Assembly (NCBI GenBank): GCA_032622095.1
Contig: CP136063.1
Span: forward strand, 7,917,814 to 7,981,813
Direction of reading: 5' to 3'
Origin: Siphonodentalium dalli
Lineage: Eukaryota > Mollusca > Scaphopoda > Gadilida > Siphonodentaliidae
Length of the DNA stretch: 64,000 bases
Shown here: in pieces, positions 46,494-58,815 of the stretch
How positions within the stretch are numbered: the stretch's first letter is position 1
Layout: each line of letters starts with the position of its first letter
The notes under the pieces: generated by a model
Told to the model about the DNA's origin: nothing
What the model saw: the letters and a program-made list of their open reading frames with translations, nothing else
Database searches by the model: none
Program-made: the position numbers and the translations under genes

Positions 46494-46645
46494 ACCGTGG
46501 CAACTACACCATGGCCGAACGGCAAGTACATGTACACCGCGGCCCAACTAGTTAGCCGGTGGAGCCGCGGTGTAGTTGCATTTCAGCCGCGGTGTCAACG
46601 CTAACTGCACCGCGGTTAGGTGGACACTTGTTTTGTCAAGCAGGG
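46494..46645. mobile_element. Half of a GACAAAACAAG MITE (right part)
   Basis: It runs from CCGTGGCAACTACACCATGG to the right TIR ending CAAGCAGGG, then TA (46646-46647). It matches 39700-39844. The left half is missing. Confidence 0.75.
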
Positions 46646-46660
46646 TATATACATATATAT

Positions 46661-47775
46661 TAGAGATGGGCGGTTAACCGTGGAATCAGTTCGGTTTCGG
46701 TTGTCGGGAAAAACCGGAAATGACAACCGTGGTAAGTTGGGAAAACCCGTGGTTTCGGTTGTCACAACTTCCTGTAATCATGGCAGAACACGACGAACAA
46801 ACGAGTCCTGTGAGGAATTATTTTTCAAAGAAAGATAAGAAATCTAAGTGTGCCGCCTGTATTATATGCAGAAAGGAGTTCGCATGGTGAAATCGCGCGA
46901 CGAATTAATTACGTTGCTTCCGTGTACACCTATTTTCGCCGTAGTACTAGTAAACACAACACAAGTCAGTTTATTTCTCATGTTATTTTAATCATTAAAG
47001 CCGTACAAATACTCTGAAAGGTGAATTTGATAACGAGGATACGATATCAAAAGGTATCAATGATTGTTACCTGCACTCCCTATTAGTTTTTATCACTGTT
47101 TGGATGTTAAATCGTCAAATATATTTGTGCGCCGTTGATTAAAAATGTTATGCCGGAATCGGAGCCGGAATGAATTATACCGTTTGTCGGTAAACTGTTG
47201 AGAAATAGCACTCATCCAGGTGACTTGTATTGGATGCATGTATACTGTATAGTGTGTACAATATTATGTTCCCTAAATATGGGGTAATAGGCATATAGCC
47301 AGATAATGTGATTGAGAGATTCTGGTCATGTTTTATTTTCATTTTGTTGTTTATTTCCAATTTTATTTTTCAAGTCATAACTATACACATATATCTAGTC
47401 ACACACATTAGTTTTATGCCAATATAAATGATCATTATATTATTTCACACTTATGATCATATGATGCTGAATTGCAGTCATACTAGTACACAATACACAG
47501 ACCCACTTGCATTCTAGCACTGCCACTCGACATGGACATTAACAATATACATGTAATAGACTAATAGTAACAATATGATACATAATTTAATATTATAAAA
47601 GGACATGTACCTCACAAGTTATGGTGATACAATTGGTGTGTTTTCTTTGTAATATGATGAAGCATAATTAGATTTTGTTCACATTAGTAATTTTTATTAA
47701 TAAAAACCGAAACCGAGACTCAACTCTTTTTCCACAACCGAAACCGAGGCAAAATTTCACAACCGCCCATCTCTA
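46661..47775 (+). mobile_element. hAT-type element with 8-bp duplication ATATATAT
   Basis: The ends TAGAGATGGGCGGTT and AACCGCCCATCTCTA are perfect 15-bp inverted repeats except for a spacer base inside the right end context. They are flanked by ATATATAT (46653-46660 and 47776-47783). The AT repeat makes the duplication less decisive than a complex one. Subterminal GGTTTCGGTTGTC words are repeated in inverted form at the right (ACAACCGAAACCG). It keeps a short BED-finger-like coding piece at 46780-46890 and otherwise no transposase. Confidence 0.85.
46780..46890 (+). CDS. Truncated N-terminal BED-finger-like piece of a hAT transposase
   Basis: A 36-codon frame starts at ATG (MAEHDEQTSP), then has V-R-N-Y-F-S about residues 11-16, a lysine-rich stretch, K-C-A-A-C at 23-27 and C-R-K-E-F-A at 30-35, and stops at TGA. 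BED zinc fingers of hAT transposases have an aromatic pair ahead of a K-C-x2-C knuckle followed by a short C/K-rich hairpin; the histidine half of the finger would lie beyond the stop. Location inside a hAT-type TIR pair supports the reading. The rest of the transposase (RNase-H-like core, dimerisation domain) is absent, so this is a fossil left after internal deletion. Whether the frame is transcribed is unknown. Confidence 0.5.
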   Translation: MAEHDEQTSPVRNYFSKKDKKSKCAACIICRKEFAW

Positions 47776-47806
47776 ATATATATACATATTAAATAAACAT
47801 ATTTAC

Positions 47807-47965
47807 CTGTTTTCAATCGTCGTATTCCATCACAATGCGCCGTGTCGTAATCCAGTTTCTCATCTAATAACATTATAAATTTGTTCACCCTGTTTTGAGG
47901 AATGGGTCCTGGGTCTTTACCACTGGGAAACAAATTGCGACATAGAGGTTTACACTTTGTAATGT
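47807..47965 (-). CDS. Isolated protein-coding exon of unknown function
   Basis: Read on minus, a 159-bp block opens after a TTCATAG acceptor and closes at CAG followed by GTAAAT, a good donor. It is in one open frame of 52 full codons with a split codon at each end (2 nt before, 1 nt after). The translation looks protein-like: K-C-K-P-L-C-R near residues 4-10, FPSGKDPGPIP in the middle, then KFIMLLDEKLDYDTAHCDG and a basic RRLK end. I do not recognise the family. No neighbouring exon was found. Downstream on minus lies a hAT-type element, and 197 bp upstream a degenerate inverted copy. It may be a surviving exon of a host gene or of an unrecognised transposon. It is too short to stand out as an ORF. 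Confidence 0.4.
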
Positions 47966-48190
47966 CTATGAACGATAACGATTATAATACTAGAGCTGTC
48001 AGTGTGAAGATAACGTAATCAAATACTGTTATGCAAATTAAGTATGAAGAAAATCTTGTGAATGGAAGGGAAATTTCTATTTTTTTCCATGAATTTGGGA
48101 AATAGGAATGGACAGTTTGCTTACAATTGTTGTATGCTTTCCCTATTCGCTCAGATGGACTGTACTCGTTCGACACAAAGTGTAGTCATC

Positions 48191-48290
48191 AAGTGTATAA
48201 TACAAAAAAATCAGAAAAAGACCCAGGACAAATTTATGTTATTAGATGAGAAACTGGATTACGACACGGCGCATAGTTCAATCGTGGTGA
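48191..48290 (+). pseudogene. Degenerate inverted copy of the exon at 47807
   Basis: Matching segments are AAAGACCCAGGA, CAAATTTAT and a perfect 38-bp stretch (48237-48274 pairs with 47835-47872). A 23-bp piece between the first two is missing and AA is lost after the second, so the frame is broken relative to the exon. The part coding LLDEKLDYDTAH survives in another frame inside an 85-codon chance ORF (48062-48319). A further 19-bp echo, GTTATTAGATGAGAAACTG, follows at 48308-48326. Confidence 0.6.
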
Positions 48291-48330
48291 AAAATGAGAT
48301 AAGCAAAGTTATTAGATGAGAAACTGAACG

Positions 48331-48655
48331 CACGCCTTAATGAGATATCTAAATAGTTTCGCGCTAGGGTACGAATTTACTTTTTCGGAGGGTACGAGCT
48401 GGTAAGGGTACGAAAATACTTGCTCCCACGACAGCGAGTGCGGTGTGACCGGAGTTCGATCGTCACATTCTTCCTTTCCGGACTTGAAGAAAAAGCTCCG
48501 TTACCAGCGATGGGGAAAGTTGGACTATACATTCAATGTATAGTCAATTTTGGACTAATGAGTTAGGACCGTGCCATGGTAACAAAATGATGGTTTCTTC
48601 CTACGATGGAAATTCTTTCATAAACAATTGAATCGTGTTCGTCTAAATGTTCACT
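48331..48655. other. Short spacer with palindrome and TWA-family end
   Basis: GGGTACGA occurs three times at 48367-48412. A perfect palindrome ACTATACAT/ATGTATAGT lies at 48523-48543. A degenerate right end of the TWA family (CTTCCTACGATGGAAATTC...GTTCACTT) is at 48599-48654 and leads into repeat O. Confidence 0.45.
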
Positions 48656-49744
48656 TGGTGCAATGATTCACTGATTGTTGATGAATATCAACAAAGAATG
48701 ATCACCATGTAGTCGTATAACTGTGATCAGAATGACATAGCAGTGACATGGTGAGCGTTGATCACTGTCGATGGTCATGGTGGTCACGGTGCATCGAATT
48801 TTCCAAGCTTTTCTGTCTAATTGTTTTAATTTGCAAAATTGTCATCACGTTAAAAGTATCTATGGTTAGAATACTGGAGTTCACAAATATGTACACATAG
48901 CTTACCTGCTTATCTCAGTTGCTGTGTTAATTCTATGCTGTTATTCCTATCAAATATATTCTTCGACCTCGTGTTCGCGTGTTCTGTGGCAGGACTATTT
49001 GGGGTGTGTTGTGATTGCGTATTAATTTATAGCACAAACTCACATCTCTTCGTCCGTTGTTGTTACAAATACAACAATTTATAACATTATTAAAACTCAA
49101 TATAATTAAATAAATAGTTTGTTTCATACAATTGCAGAATATTATGGGTTTAAATTGTCAATACGTTTGGAACTATATCTTATCTTCCAATTTTATTTAT
49201 CGATTATTATTTTTAGATTTGATCGATGAGCACTCAATCGAAACAAGTAAAAGTTAGCCTGGCCCAGGTTACTCTGCTTTAAACTTTATGAATATCGCAT
49301 CAATCTATCAGGCTAAAATACCGATAGAAAATTGAAGATATTCTCTACATGGGCATTGATGCGACTGGAATTAGTTTTCTGGGCAAATGTTAAAAAAAAA
49401 TAAAATTAATTTGTAAACAATCATCGACTGATTTGTGTTAGCCTCTTGTCAGTCTTGACAACCGATTACGACAATATTCAAATTCAAATTATTTATTGGT
49501 TATGACCATATTCTAGCGTAATCCAAGATAAAATACATATATAAATATCATTATATATTATTACTGCCTATAGACTACAGTAATATATCTATAGTTTTAA
49601 TGTTTTACGACAATAATGCTTTAGGCCCACCGATCTACTGTGCGACATTCGTGCTATCCAAAATTCAAAATCCAAGGGTCGTATTACTTAAAAATTGGTG
49701 ACGTCACAAAATCAGATATAGCCTAAATACGACCCAAAGCGTCT
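48656..49744 (+). repeat. Dispersed repeat O, copy 3
   Basis: Diverged from copy 1 up to about 49640, then nearly identical to it from the CRE block (GTGACGTCAC at 49698-49707) onward, where the recent segmental duplication begins. Confidence 0.8.
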
Positions 49745-50269
49745 TTGGTTCGTTAATAATATGAACATAAGCTAGCTTAATTAACGAACCAAAACTGAAC
49801 AACATGGGTGCCCGTTTGGTGGGGTGGGGCGATTAACTATTCATGTGGTCATTCAACCAGTAAAACTGATGTTGTGACATGGCATAGCGGCTGAAATGAC
49901 GATAAACGTTTATCAACCGACCAACATGGATGTTCCTGTGGCTTCAATCTCACATGATTGAATCATTTTGTAACTGGTACCTCAAGTTCATAAAGTTAGA
50001 AATATTCTAAATGTGGCCATTTGTTGGTCTACTTACAACAGATTTTCCACTGAATACCAAAGTTAGGGGGGGGGGGGTCAGAACCAGAACCCCTCCCACC
50101 AATTATGTGGTTCTAAACTCAGCTCATAAATCACCATCTACAAGAACATGTACATCTATCAGGACTATGAGTTCGAACTCCGTAAAATAACAGAACCTGA
50201 GAAACTGGTGTGAATTAAACTGTGACGGGGTCTCAAGCATGTCTACCCCTGCACATCAGAAAAATGCCA

Positions 50270-50528
50270 TTAACCTTATCATGACTAGAGCTCAATGAAA
50301 TTTTGCGAAAAAATTGGTCCAATGCACACTTATATATATGGGAGTCTCCCATTGGGAGCCTCGCGTATATAAGAAAAGACATTGGCCTAACAACATTTGC
50401 CTTAACATTGTAAACCAGTGAACTTTTATATGCGAGGCTCACCATGAGAGACATGCATATATTTATACATGTATACGAGTGTGCACAGGCACATTATCTT
50501 TAATGCTGCACCAGTATGAAAGGGTTAA
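50270..50528. mobile_element. Degraded TTAA MITE (copy C)
   Basis: Counterpart of 26891-27149 with the same ends and hairpin. Confidence 0.6.
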
Positions 50529-52555
50529 ATGGCAAAAGTAGCTTGAGGATGGATGTGATCCATCATATCGCAGGTCAATTCAACCAGTCCCACACGATTT
50601 CATGTTCAAGTGCTTGTGTACTAATTTATAGCACAAACTCAAACCGGTATTTCAGTCGCCAGTTGATAGAAATACATGATTTTCAAATTTGTCAATAATT
50701 CATAATTTCACTCACCTTGCAGTGTGTAGACTATAGTGACTAGTGTTGTTATATATTCTGTCATATTTTCACAATAAAAGGTAAACTACCGCCAGGAATG
50801 AAATCAAATTGCAATTCAATATTCATAATTCTCATTTGCAGTAGCAGTAATTGAAATACATACAACTGATAAGATATCACTTTAGGCAAATGCTTTAGAA
50901 TTTCTACAGCAAGTCAGAAGTGTTGAAAATGAGTTAATGAAAATCATGAATAATGATTTACATGTACATGTACTCTTGTCGGATTTAAAGGCATGCTACA
51001 CATGTATCAAAATATTTCTGTCATTTGTTCAGTATAATGGCGGCATGATTGATATTTCTTGTACTATAGTGGAATATAAGACAGGGAACGCTCAATGTTG
51101 CCTATATTTAGAGCGAAAATAAAGTAATAATGGGGCACTTCTCTCAGTCTAACACAAGGTCATAACTCTGGCAAAGGGCCATAACTCCGAAAAGAGTGCA
51201 GACAAAACTTGCACTGTGAAGGACGGGGTCAAACGAAGGTCTCCACTATATAACTCCGAACCCTCCGAATCCTCAATCACAAATTTCCAAGTCAAAGAAT
51301 GGTTGTAACTGGCAAATATGAAACTGGTATGTGGGGATCCTTTCCACCACCAAACTATGCTCAACATACAAGAACACCCTATAATTAACACCCCGAGTTA
51401 CAAGCTTAAATATTCTTTCGGACACAAATTTCACAAATTTCTAACTCAAACAAGGGCCGTAACTCTTGTAAACATTAGAGGTGTGACTCTCCCAATGGGA
51501 CTAAGGATACCCCCCTTTTTAAAACAATAAGATGGTTCACATATCAGTAAACATTTAGTTAAAATAATAAAATAACAGATTCCCATTGCAGGTACAAAAC
51601 CCTAACCCTAATCATAAAACCTATTGAGCAAATGAGAGGCCGATCATGATCGGCAGATGTTAACCTATTCCTTGGCGATAGTAAATTACTATGATCGGAA
51701 ACATAAATGAGAGTGTTGATGTTGATTTATAGAGTATACTGTTATGTACTACCGGTATTATAGACCATACATGTACATAACACAACTTATAGGAATTTAT
51801 GGGTCACTCACATTTACATGTACCTTATGTAAGAGAATGCACTGGAACAGGATCTGTAATGCGCTGCACCACCCCAGCCTTGGGTTAAATGTGAAAAGGT
51901 GACCATGGAATACTTGGTCAAGAGATTCCAATTTAAGTTTACAATGTATCATATTCTACCAACAACCGCCATCAAGATAAGATACCTCACTGCTGACCCA
52001 TTGGTAATATGGTATGAATTATTTATACACCAAAGCGGTCAACAAATCACAGGCATAGTTTATGCTGAAGACTGGAATCACTATTAAACAAATAACATTT
52101 ACATTTTTTGTATAATAACATCAGACTCGGGTACCCTTGGCAGAGTTATAATGGTGTTAGTTTTTAAAATTTTGGTAACTTTGGAGAAAAAAAAATTTGT
52201 TTAATTTAATATTTAAACAAAATATTTATTTTTTTTATTTATTTATTTATTGATTATTTTTGTGGGTTTTTTTGTGGATAAATTGAGCAAGGAATTCAAT
52301 CTAAGAAATTTTGTTTTGTTTTTTAATATAGAGTGAATATTTTTTAGAAAAAGGGCCATAACTCAGTTAAAAATAGTCGCATCAAACCCATATTCGAACT
52401 TGATCTGTCTTTTGGGCTCAGACATTCATATGTAAAATTCCGATCAGATAGAAAATGTTTGAGTTATCGCACCATGCATAAATGTCCATGGACACAGACA
52501 GACGACGAGTGGTCACTATCTTTATCATACTATGCTATGGCTAAATATAATAAAA

Positions 52556-54336
52556 GTGACAATGACACTGAAGCTCAACTTGGAAAGGGAATAATTTCAT
52601 GTGTTATGTCATAATGTCAATGGAGTGATTAGGAATGTGGAAAGTTGAAAGGCCTAGTTATGCAAAGAGTGAAATCCAAGATGGCCGCTGGCAGCCATGT
52701 TTTTTTTACCGAATGACCACAAAATGACTTAAATTCCCATCTACATGTCATTAACAACCATCACAAATTTCATGATGATCCGACAAAAGATCATATGACC
52801 TGTAGCCTGTGTCAAATAATTTAGTCATGTAAAGAGTAAATTCCAAGATGGCTGCTGGCGGCCATGTTTTTTGGCTGAATGACCCCAAAATGACTCGTTC
52901 CCATCTACATATCATTGTTAACATCCATGACTAATTTCATGATGATCCGACCAAAGCTACGACCTGTAGCCCGTGCCAAAGTATTTAGTCATGCAAAGAG
53001 TAAAATCCAAGTTGGCTACTGGCGGACATGTTTTTTGGCCGAAAGACCCCAAAATGACTCGTTCCCATCTACATGTCAATATTAACACCCACGACAAATT
53101 TCATGATGATCAGAAGAACAGTATGACCTGTAGCCCGTGCCAATGGATTAAATTTTTAAATCCAAGATGGCCACTGGCGGCCATGTTTTTTTGCCGAATG
53201 GCCCCAAAATGACTCGTTCCCATCTACTTATTAATGTCAACAGCTGTGACATATTTCATAATGATCCGACCAAAGGTAGGACCTGTAGCCCGTGCCCAAG
53301 GATTTATTCATGCAAAGAGTAAAATCCAAGATGGCTGCTGCCGGTCATGTTTTTTGGCCCAATGACCCCAAAATGACTCGTTCCCATCTACAAGTCATTG
53401 TTAACATCGATGACAAATTTCATGATGATCAGACGAACAGTACGACCTGTAGTCCGTGCTAATGGATTGAAATTTGAAATTCAAGATGGCCGCTGGCGGC
53501 CATGTTTTTTTGCCGAATGACACAAAAATTACTCGTTCTCATCTAGATGTCAATGTCAACAGCCATGACAAATCTCATAATGATCCAACCAAAGGTACTA
53601 CGACCTGTAGCCCATGCCAAAGGATTTAGTCATGCAGAGTAAAATCCAAGATGGCTGCTGGTGGCCATGTTTTTTGGCCAATCAACCCCAAAATGACTTG
53701 TTCCCATCTACATGTCAATATTAACATCAATGATAATTTTCATGATGATCAGACAAACAGTACTACCTGTAGCCCGTGCTAATGGATTGAAATTTTTAAT
53801 TCAAGATGGCCGCTGGCGGCCATGTTTTTTGGCCCAATAACCCCAAAATGGCTTGTTCCCATCTACATGTCAATATTAACATCGATGACAAATTTCATGA
53901 AGATCCGACCAAAGCTACGACCTGTAGCCCATGCAGAAGGATTTAGTCATGCAAAGAGTAAAATCCAAGATGGCTGCTGGCGGCCATATGTTTTGGCCGA
54001 ACGACCCCAAAATGACTCGTTCCCATCTCCAGTTACAACATCGATGACAAATTTCATGATGATCAGACGAACAGTACGACTTGTAGCCTGTGCTAATGGA
54101 TTGAAATTTTAAATTCAAGATGGCCGCTTGCGGCCATGTTTTTTTTCCAAATGACCCCAAAATGACTCGTTCCCATCTACATGTCAACAGGCATGACAAA
54201 TTTCATAATGATCCGACCAAAGGTACGACCTGTAGCCAGTGCTAAAGGAAATTGTTGACGAGTCACGCACACACACACGGATGACGGATACTAAGCCATG
54301 GCAAATAGCTCAAACTTTACAAAGTAAAGTTGAGCT
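52556..54336 (+). mobile_element. Helentron/pearl-like element with ~160-bp repeats (copy C)
   Basis: Counterpart of 29170-30952 with the same number of units and the terminal hairpin at 54306-54336. Only scattered base changes. Confidence 0.7.
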
Positions 54337-54962
54337 AAAAATGTAGGAATAAAAGCTCGGACAAAATTATACATTTTGCAAAGATTTTCTAAGTCGAAAA
54401 ATGGGGATGTAACGCCACCATAAAAAGTCTGACAGATGTCATAATCGCACGTCCCCATGTTGTTGATGTCTGTGCCAACTTCCACGGAAAATGATCAGAA
54501 AACAGCTGAGAAAAACTCCAGACAAATTTATGTCCACAGACCAGCTGATTGGAGTATAAACCCCCTTCTCCACAACCGCGTTACAGGGGGTATAATTAAT
54601 GGACAAAACATTTCCCCCCAACCTGTGATATCACTGCGACATAAGACAACAAAATCCAATAATAAAGACATCCAAGCCAGAGGTCAGAGTAGATTTTGTA
54701 TAGCATTCCCTACCAATACATCTTTTTTCATTGTAAATTGCTTTGCAGAAATTGGAAAACGCATCACAAATTTGCGATGCGAATCCAGTTACATGGATAT
54801 AGAGCATGTTTGTTATGGACGCTACACAAAGTCCAGTAAAGGGCCATAACTTTGGGAAAAAGTGTGAATAAAACCGAAATTGGAATTCCCAGTTTTGAGC
54901 TGTGTTGTGAAATGTTAGTTATGGATAGACAGAATGACACACCGAAAGGAAAGACAGACTGA

Positions 54963-55115
54963 GGTACATGTACATGTATCACTATATATACCCCTAATCC
55001 TTGGTACGGGTACATGTACAACTATACATACTGTATACATGTACTATACATACTGTATACATGTACACCAATCAGTAAGCCTGGGGGGGGGAGCTTGTGC
55101 ATGTACATGTATTTA
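54963..55115. repeat. TACATGTA-rich tract (copy C)
   Basis: Counterpart of 31578-31738 with one TACATGTACTG-type unit fewer and an 8-G run, so the locus is length-variable between very young duplicates. Confidence 0.6.
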
Positions 55116-56159
55116 CTCATAAAGTAGGTACTGGGCTTACTCACAAGGCCCCCTCCCCTTTGCAAACATTGAGTTAGCCTTCAGGTTCTGACATACCATC
55201 ATGTTTTATATCATTACCATATTTTGGTACTGAAAAAGATAATAATGTGTTTTATTTATATCAATATTAAACAAGATAAAATCACATGATAATGGCCAGA
55301 AACAGTGACAATACAGTTCAGCTTCTATACATTTGGGATAAAAAAAAAAGCACAGATGTGCTTGAGTACATGTATCTTCTCCTACAGGGTACCTGTATTC
55401 TACAGGATAGAAAGACATGATTGTATTCACCTTCCAAATGCTCAACAATGGGGGTGGGCTAAACTGGGCGTATCTACCGGTATGAGGAGACTGGATTTAT
55501 CCTCGAGGATGGGCTTACTAACGGTTGTATACAGTAATAAGGCCAAAGTAAAAAGAAACTATGTTTCCGTACATCGACCGACCCTAAAAATAACCCGCCG
55601 ACCCTAAACTTTTTATTGATATTTGGAGAAAAAGTCAAAATTTTCTAAAATTTACCACTAATGCTCATAAATATTGATGACCTTTAGTGTGCAAAACACA
55701 TGGTTTCTAACATATCCCTGTGAAAAGTTACCATGAATTGACAGCTGTCTCAAAGGCCCCAGGTGTGTGATGGGTTGTGGATTGGTGGGCATATATTTTG
55801 CAATTTTAATTTCCTGAGTGTATCTGGGACTACATGTATCTCCTGCCTGCTTTATGTCTTGTTTGGGACTTATGGAACACTATCAACAGACATGGTGGTG
55901 TGTATCTATATATATACATGTATAGAGGTTATCACCACATATGTCAGGGGTATAAAATGTAGCTACTGTCTCCAAAAACCAGGCATGCTCGGTGGTCGTA
56001 CTGGCTACCCCCAGACAATGGGATGTAGTCGTCACAATACAAGTACGGTATAATGGCGGTATTATTGGTAAAATTCTTATAAAAAGTTAGTGACATCAAT
56101 TTCCTACCAAGTTTATAGCCAAATTTATGAAAATGTGCTACATGTATGTCATGTACATG

Positions 56160-56856
56160 TACCGCTATACTTAAAGTAATTGACCATCTATAACGCGGTG
56201 TCACCCCGTTAATACCGCAGTATGATACCGCGGTATTCCCAATACCGTGGTACTGCGGTATTCCCAATACCGTGGTACTGATGCCGCTTATTAACGCTTC
56301 AACACCGCGCATACCGCGGTGACCCCACGATGCATTTGGTCACAGTTCGCGATACCGCGGTGATTTTAAAGGACAATTTGCGCGGAAAAAAACAAAGGAC
56401 ACTGAAGAAATCTTCATTTATAGTGGTTATTTTATTTACTTATTATTGACGATGATGTTTTTTTGCCAATAGTGATTTGTCCATGTGTATAATATGCTTT
56501 TGCCAATAGTGATTTCTTTATGTGTCTGAGTCATCAAAAACTATCTCTTGAGTGGAATTTTTTTTCTCGTCTCGGTTACTTCCGGCCTCGACGGAAATCT
56601 TTCCACTTACGATTGAATCGTTGTCGTCTGAACGTTCACTAAATGCATCCCTTCAAAGAGTTCCATGAAAATCACCGCGGTATTCAAAACATTTATCGCG
56701 GTGCCCGCTATCAGACCGCGGTATCCTTACCGCCCAATACCGTAACTCCACCGCTGTGACCGCCTCGATACCGCTACCGTTTATTACAGGTATCACCGCG
56801 GTCATGACCGGGGTATCACCCCGTTTTTCTGGTCAATTACTTTGAGAATAGCAGTA
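56160..56856 (+). mobile_element. TA-flanked ACCGCGGT element, copy 5, interrupted
   Basis: Counterpart of 32784-33455 including the internal foreign insertion. It has a new 25-bp tandem duplication (GCGGTATTCCCAATACCGTGG core, 56237-56278) that arose after B and C separated. Confidence 0.8.
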
Positions 56857-57126
56857 TGTGAAATTGTGAATAATAAAAAACATACCTAAACATGAAATTT
56901 GATTTTTTTTATCAATCTTAATGTATATTTCCACTGTGTTGATCAAGTAATACTTTCCCCACAACACGGGTTGGCATTTTATGTTACTTCGGTTGAGGTA
57001 GTTCAATATTTCTGCAGCTGGATAAAAAATATCAAAATAAAATTAAAAAAAAATTCCCTACCTACAGGGTTACCGTACCTACCGGGGTTACCAGTTAGAA
57101 TTACATTATTTCTCGCATTCAAAGTG

Positions 57127-57308
57127 CATATAGAAGCACTGTAGAAGACAAGGGCCGAAAGCCATGCTATAAATGAACGTTATTGAAAACTGTGATGTAA
57201 ATGAACGTTATCGTTTATATCTTGATAACCCTGTCACTCATTTGGACAATGAACTTAACTGTATCTACTGATTGATGAGCATTGAGAGATTCGTCCCTAT
57301 GAATTAAA
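57127..57308. other. Filler sequence at a deletion junction in copy C
   Basis: About 180 bp replace 2.85 kb of B (33728-36573). AAATGAACGTTAT occurs twice in it. I could not find its source elsewhere in the window. Confidence 0.7.
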
Positions 57309-57386
57309 ATGGTCTCCGTTGGGGGGGGGGTGCAGTTGGAATTTCCCCAAGGTGGATACCCCCCCCCCCCCCCCAACGGAGACCAT
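57309..57386. repeat. Fold-back palindrome at the deletion junction
   Basis: 57309-57330 (ATGGTCTCCGTT plus ten G) is a perfect 22-base reverse complement of 57365-57386. In B the right arm is present (around 36622-36643) but the left side reads GATTCAGATTTCAA before the G run. The left arm was therefore created in C by copying the right arm in reverse. Confidence 0.85.
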
Positions 57387-57875
57387 CTAGCCAAGTCCCT
57401 GTTTCTGATATGCCACATCCTTGTCCCTGATACATGCATGAAACCCAAGAAGGTTTCATGCATGTATATCATGGTTATGTTTGGTATTAGGCTATTAGCA
57501 TTATTCTTCAAACTGGGATGAACAGTTGTATTTCCACATGTTTTGATAAACAATTTGGTTAAAGCAATATATCACCTAGCAAATATAAAAAATAATATCA
57601 AATAATCTGAAATGTGTTGTTCCATGTAGTCTGTAGAATACTCAAATGTGATTATGTGACTAGATCATGTGACTATATAATATGAAAATGAATGTTAATA
57701 AAAACTTTGGCACTTTGCCTATCCCTAGAAATGTGATTACATGTACATGTATGTTGACACATTTCTTGATTAATGACACTTATGATAAATTCAAATAGTA
57801 TCGTTATCTTCATTATGCACTGTTCTATTAAAATCTCGCGCAATAAACTATTTAGGGAGTGGGTGTCCCGGGGGT

Positions 57876-58785
57876 ACTTGTTTTTTGTTGTTGAAATGTT
57901 GGGGTACAATATTGCAATATATAAGTGACTACAATCACTATATACAGGTCAAAAGTCATGACCTCAAAGGTCTATATAGATGTAGTATATAATTTTATAT
58001 AGTTTGTGTTAACTTTCCAATTAGGTGTGTTTTGTGTCATGACTATACTAGGTGCACATTAATACATTTTAATCACCCCACACTGTTTATATCCATGATC
58101 CACCTATAATAGCATGTTTTGAAGGTCCATCGCATAAATACATTCCGACCGACAAGCAAGCCAGGTAATGCCATCTTTTATTAAATTCAAGGATAAAACG
58201 CACATGATTATTACATAGAGTTACCTCTGTCAAACTGAATGCATTATTACAAGTAGACATCAGGGTACTGATATGGTGGGCCATGCTCATCGATATGCCT
58301 GCCATTGTTTATGATACAGCGTACATCAGGCCTGAAATCCTTGGAATACATTCATAGTCAATGGCGATTATCGAATTAATATACACTGTTATATGACGTG
58401 TGTAGGGTAGTCGAATAGTGTACTAGTATATTCAGTAGTAATTATTCATTTTATAGTCGGTGTCAAGGTCTGTGCTTACTGTTTCGTACTAGGTGATATA
58501 TAGCTTCGATTTTCGTTTTTAACATAAAATTGAGAACGATGTCAGTCGCCAAACGTTTGACTGTGAACTCTGCCAGTGTCTTGGGTCTTTGTTTCCTATT
58601 TGAAAATTTCTCAGCTTTTATGACAAACAAGTGAACAATAATTAGAATGATATCCGATAGTCAGCTATGATTTTTTTGCCGTCCAGTGCTTGTCCCGATT
58701 CGATTCGGATTCGATGTCGACATCGGACACCCGATTCGATTCGATATTCGATTCGGTTGCCGAATTTCCGATTCGCAGGGCCCTA
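57876..58785. mobile_element. hAT-type element, right part only (copy C)
   Basis: Counterpart of 38382-39284. The right TIR TTCGCAGGGCCCTA and following ACAGTATA (58786-58793) are kept. The left end was removed by a 1242-bp deletion joined at one shared base (T). Sequence near 58490-58545 also differs from B by a small replacement. Confidence 0.85.
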
Positions 58786-58815
58786 ACAGTATACTAAATA
58801 GAACTAAAAATTAAA

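Noticed and set aside
48430-48475. tRNA-like B-box (GGAGTTCGATCG) suggesting a tRNA or tRNA-derived SINE
   Set aside because: The flanking bases do not form a T stem around TTCGATC, no A box lies at the right spacing, and no cloverleaf can be drawn.
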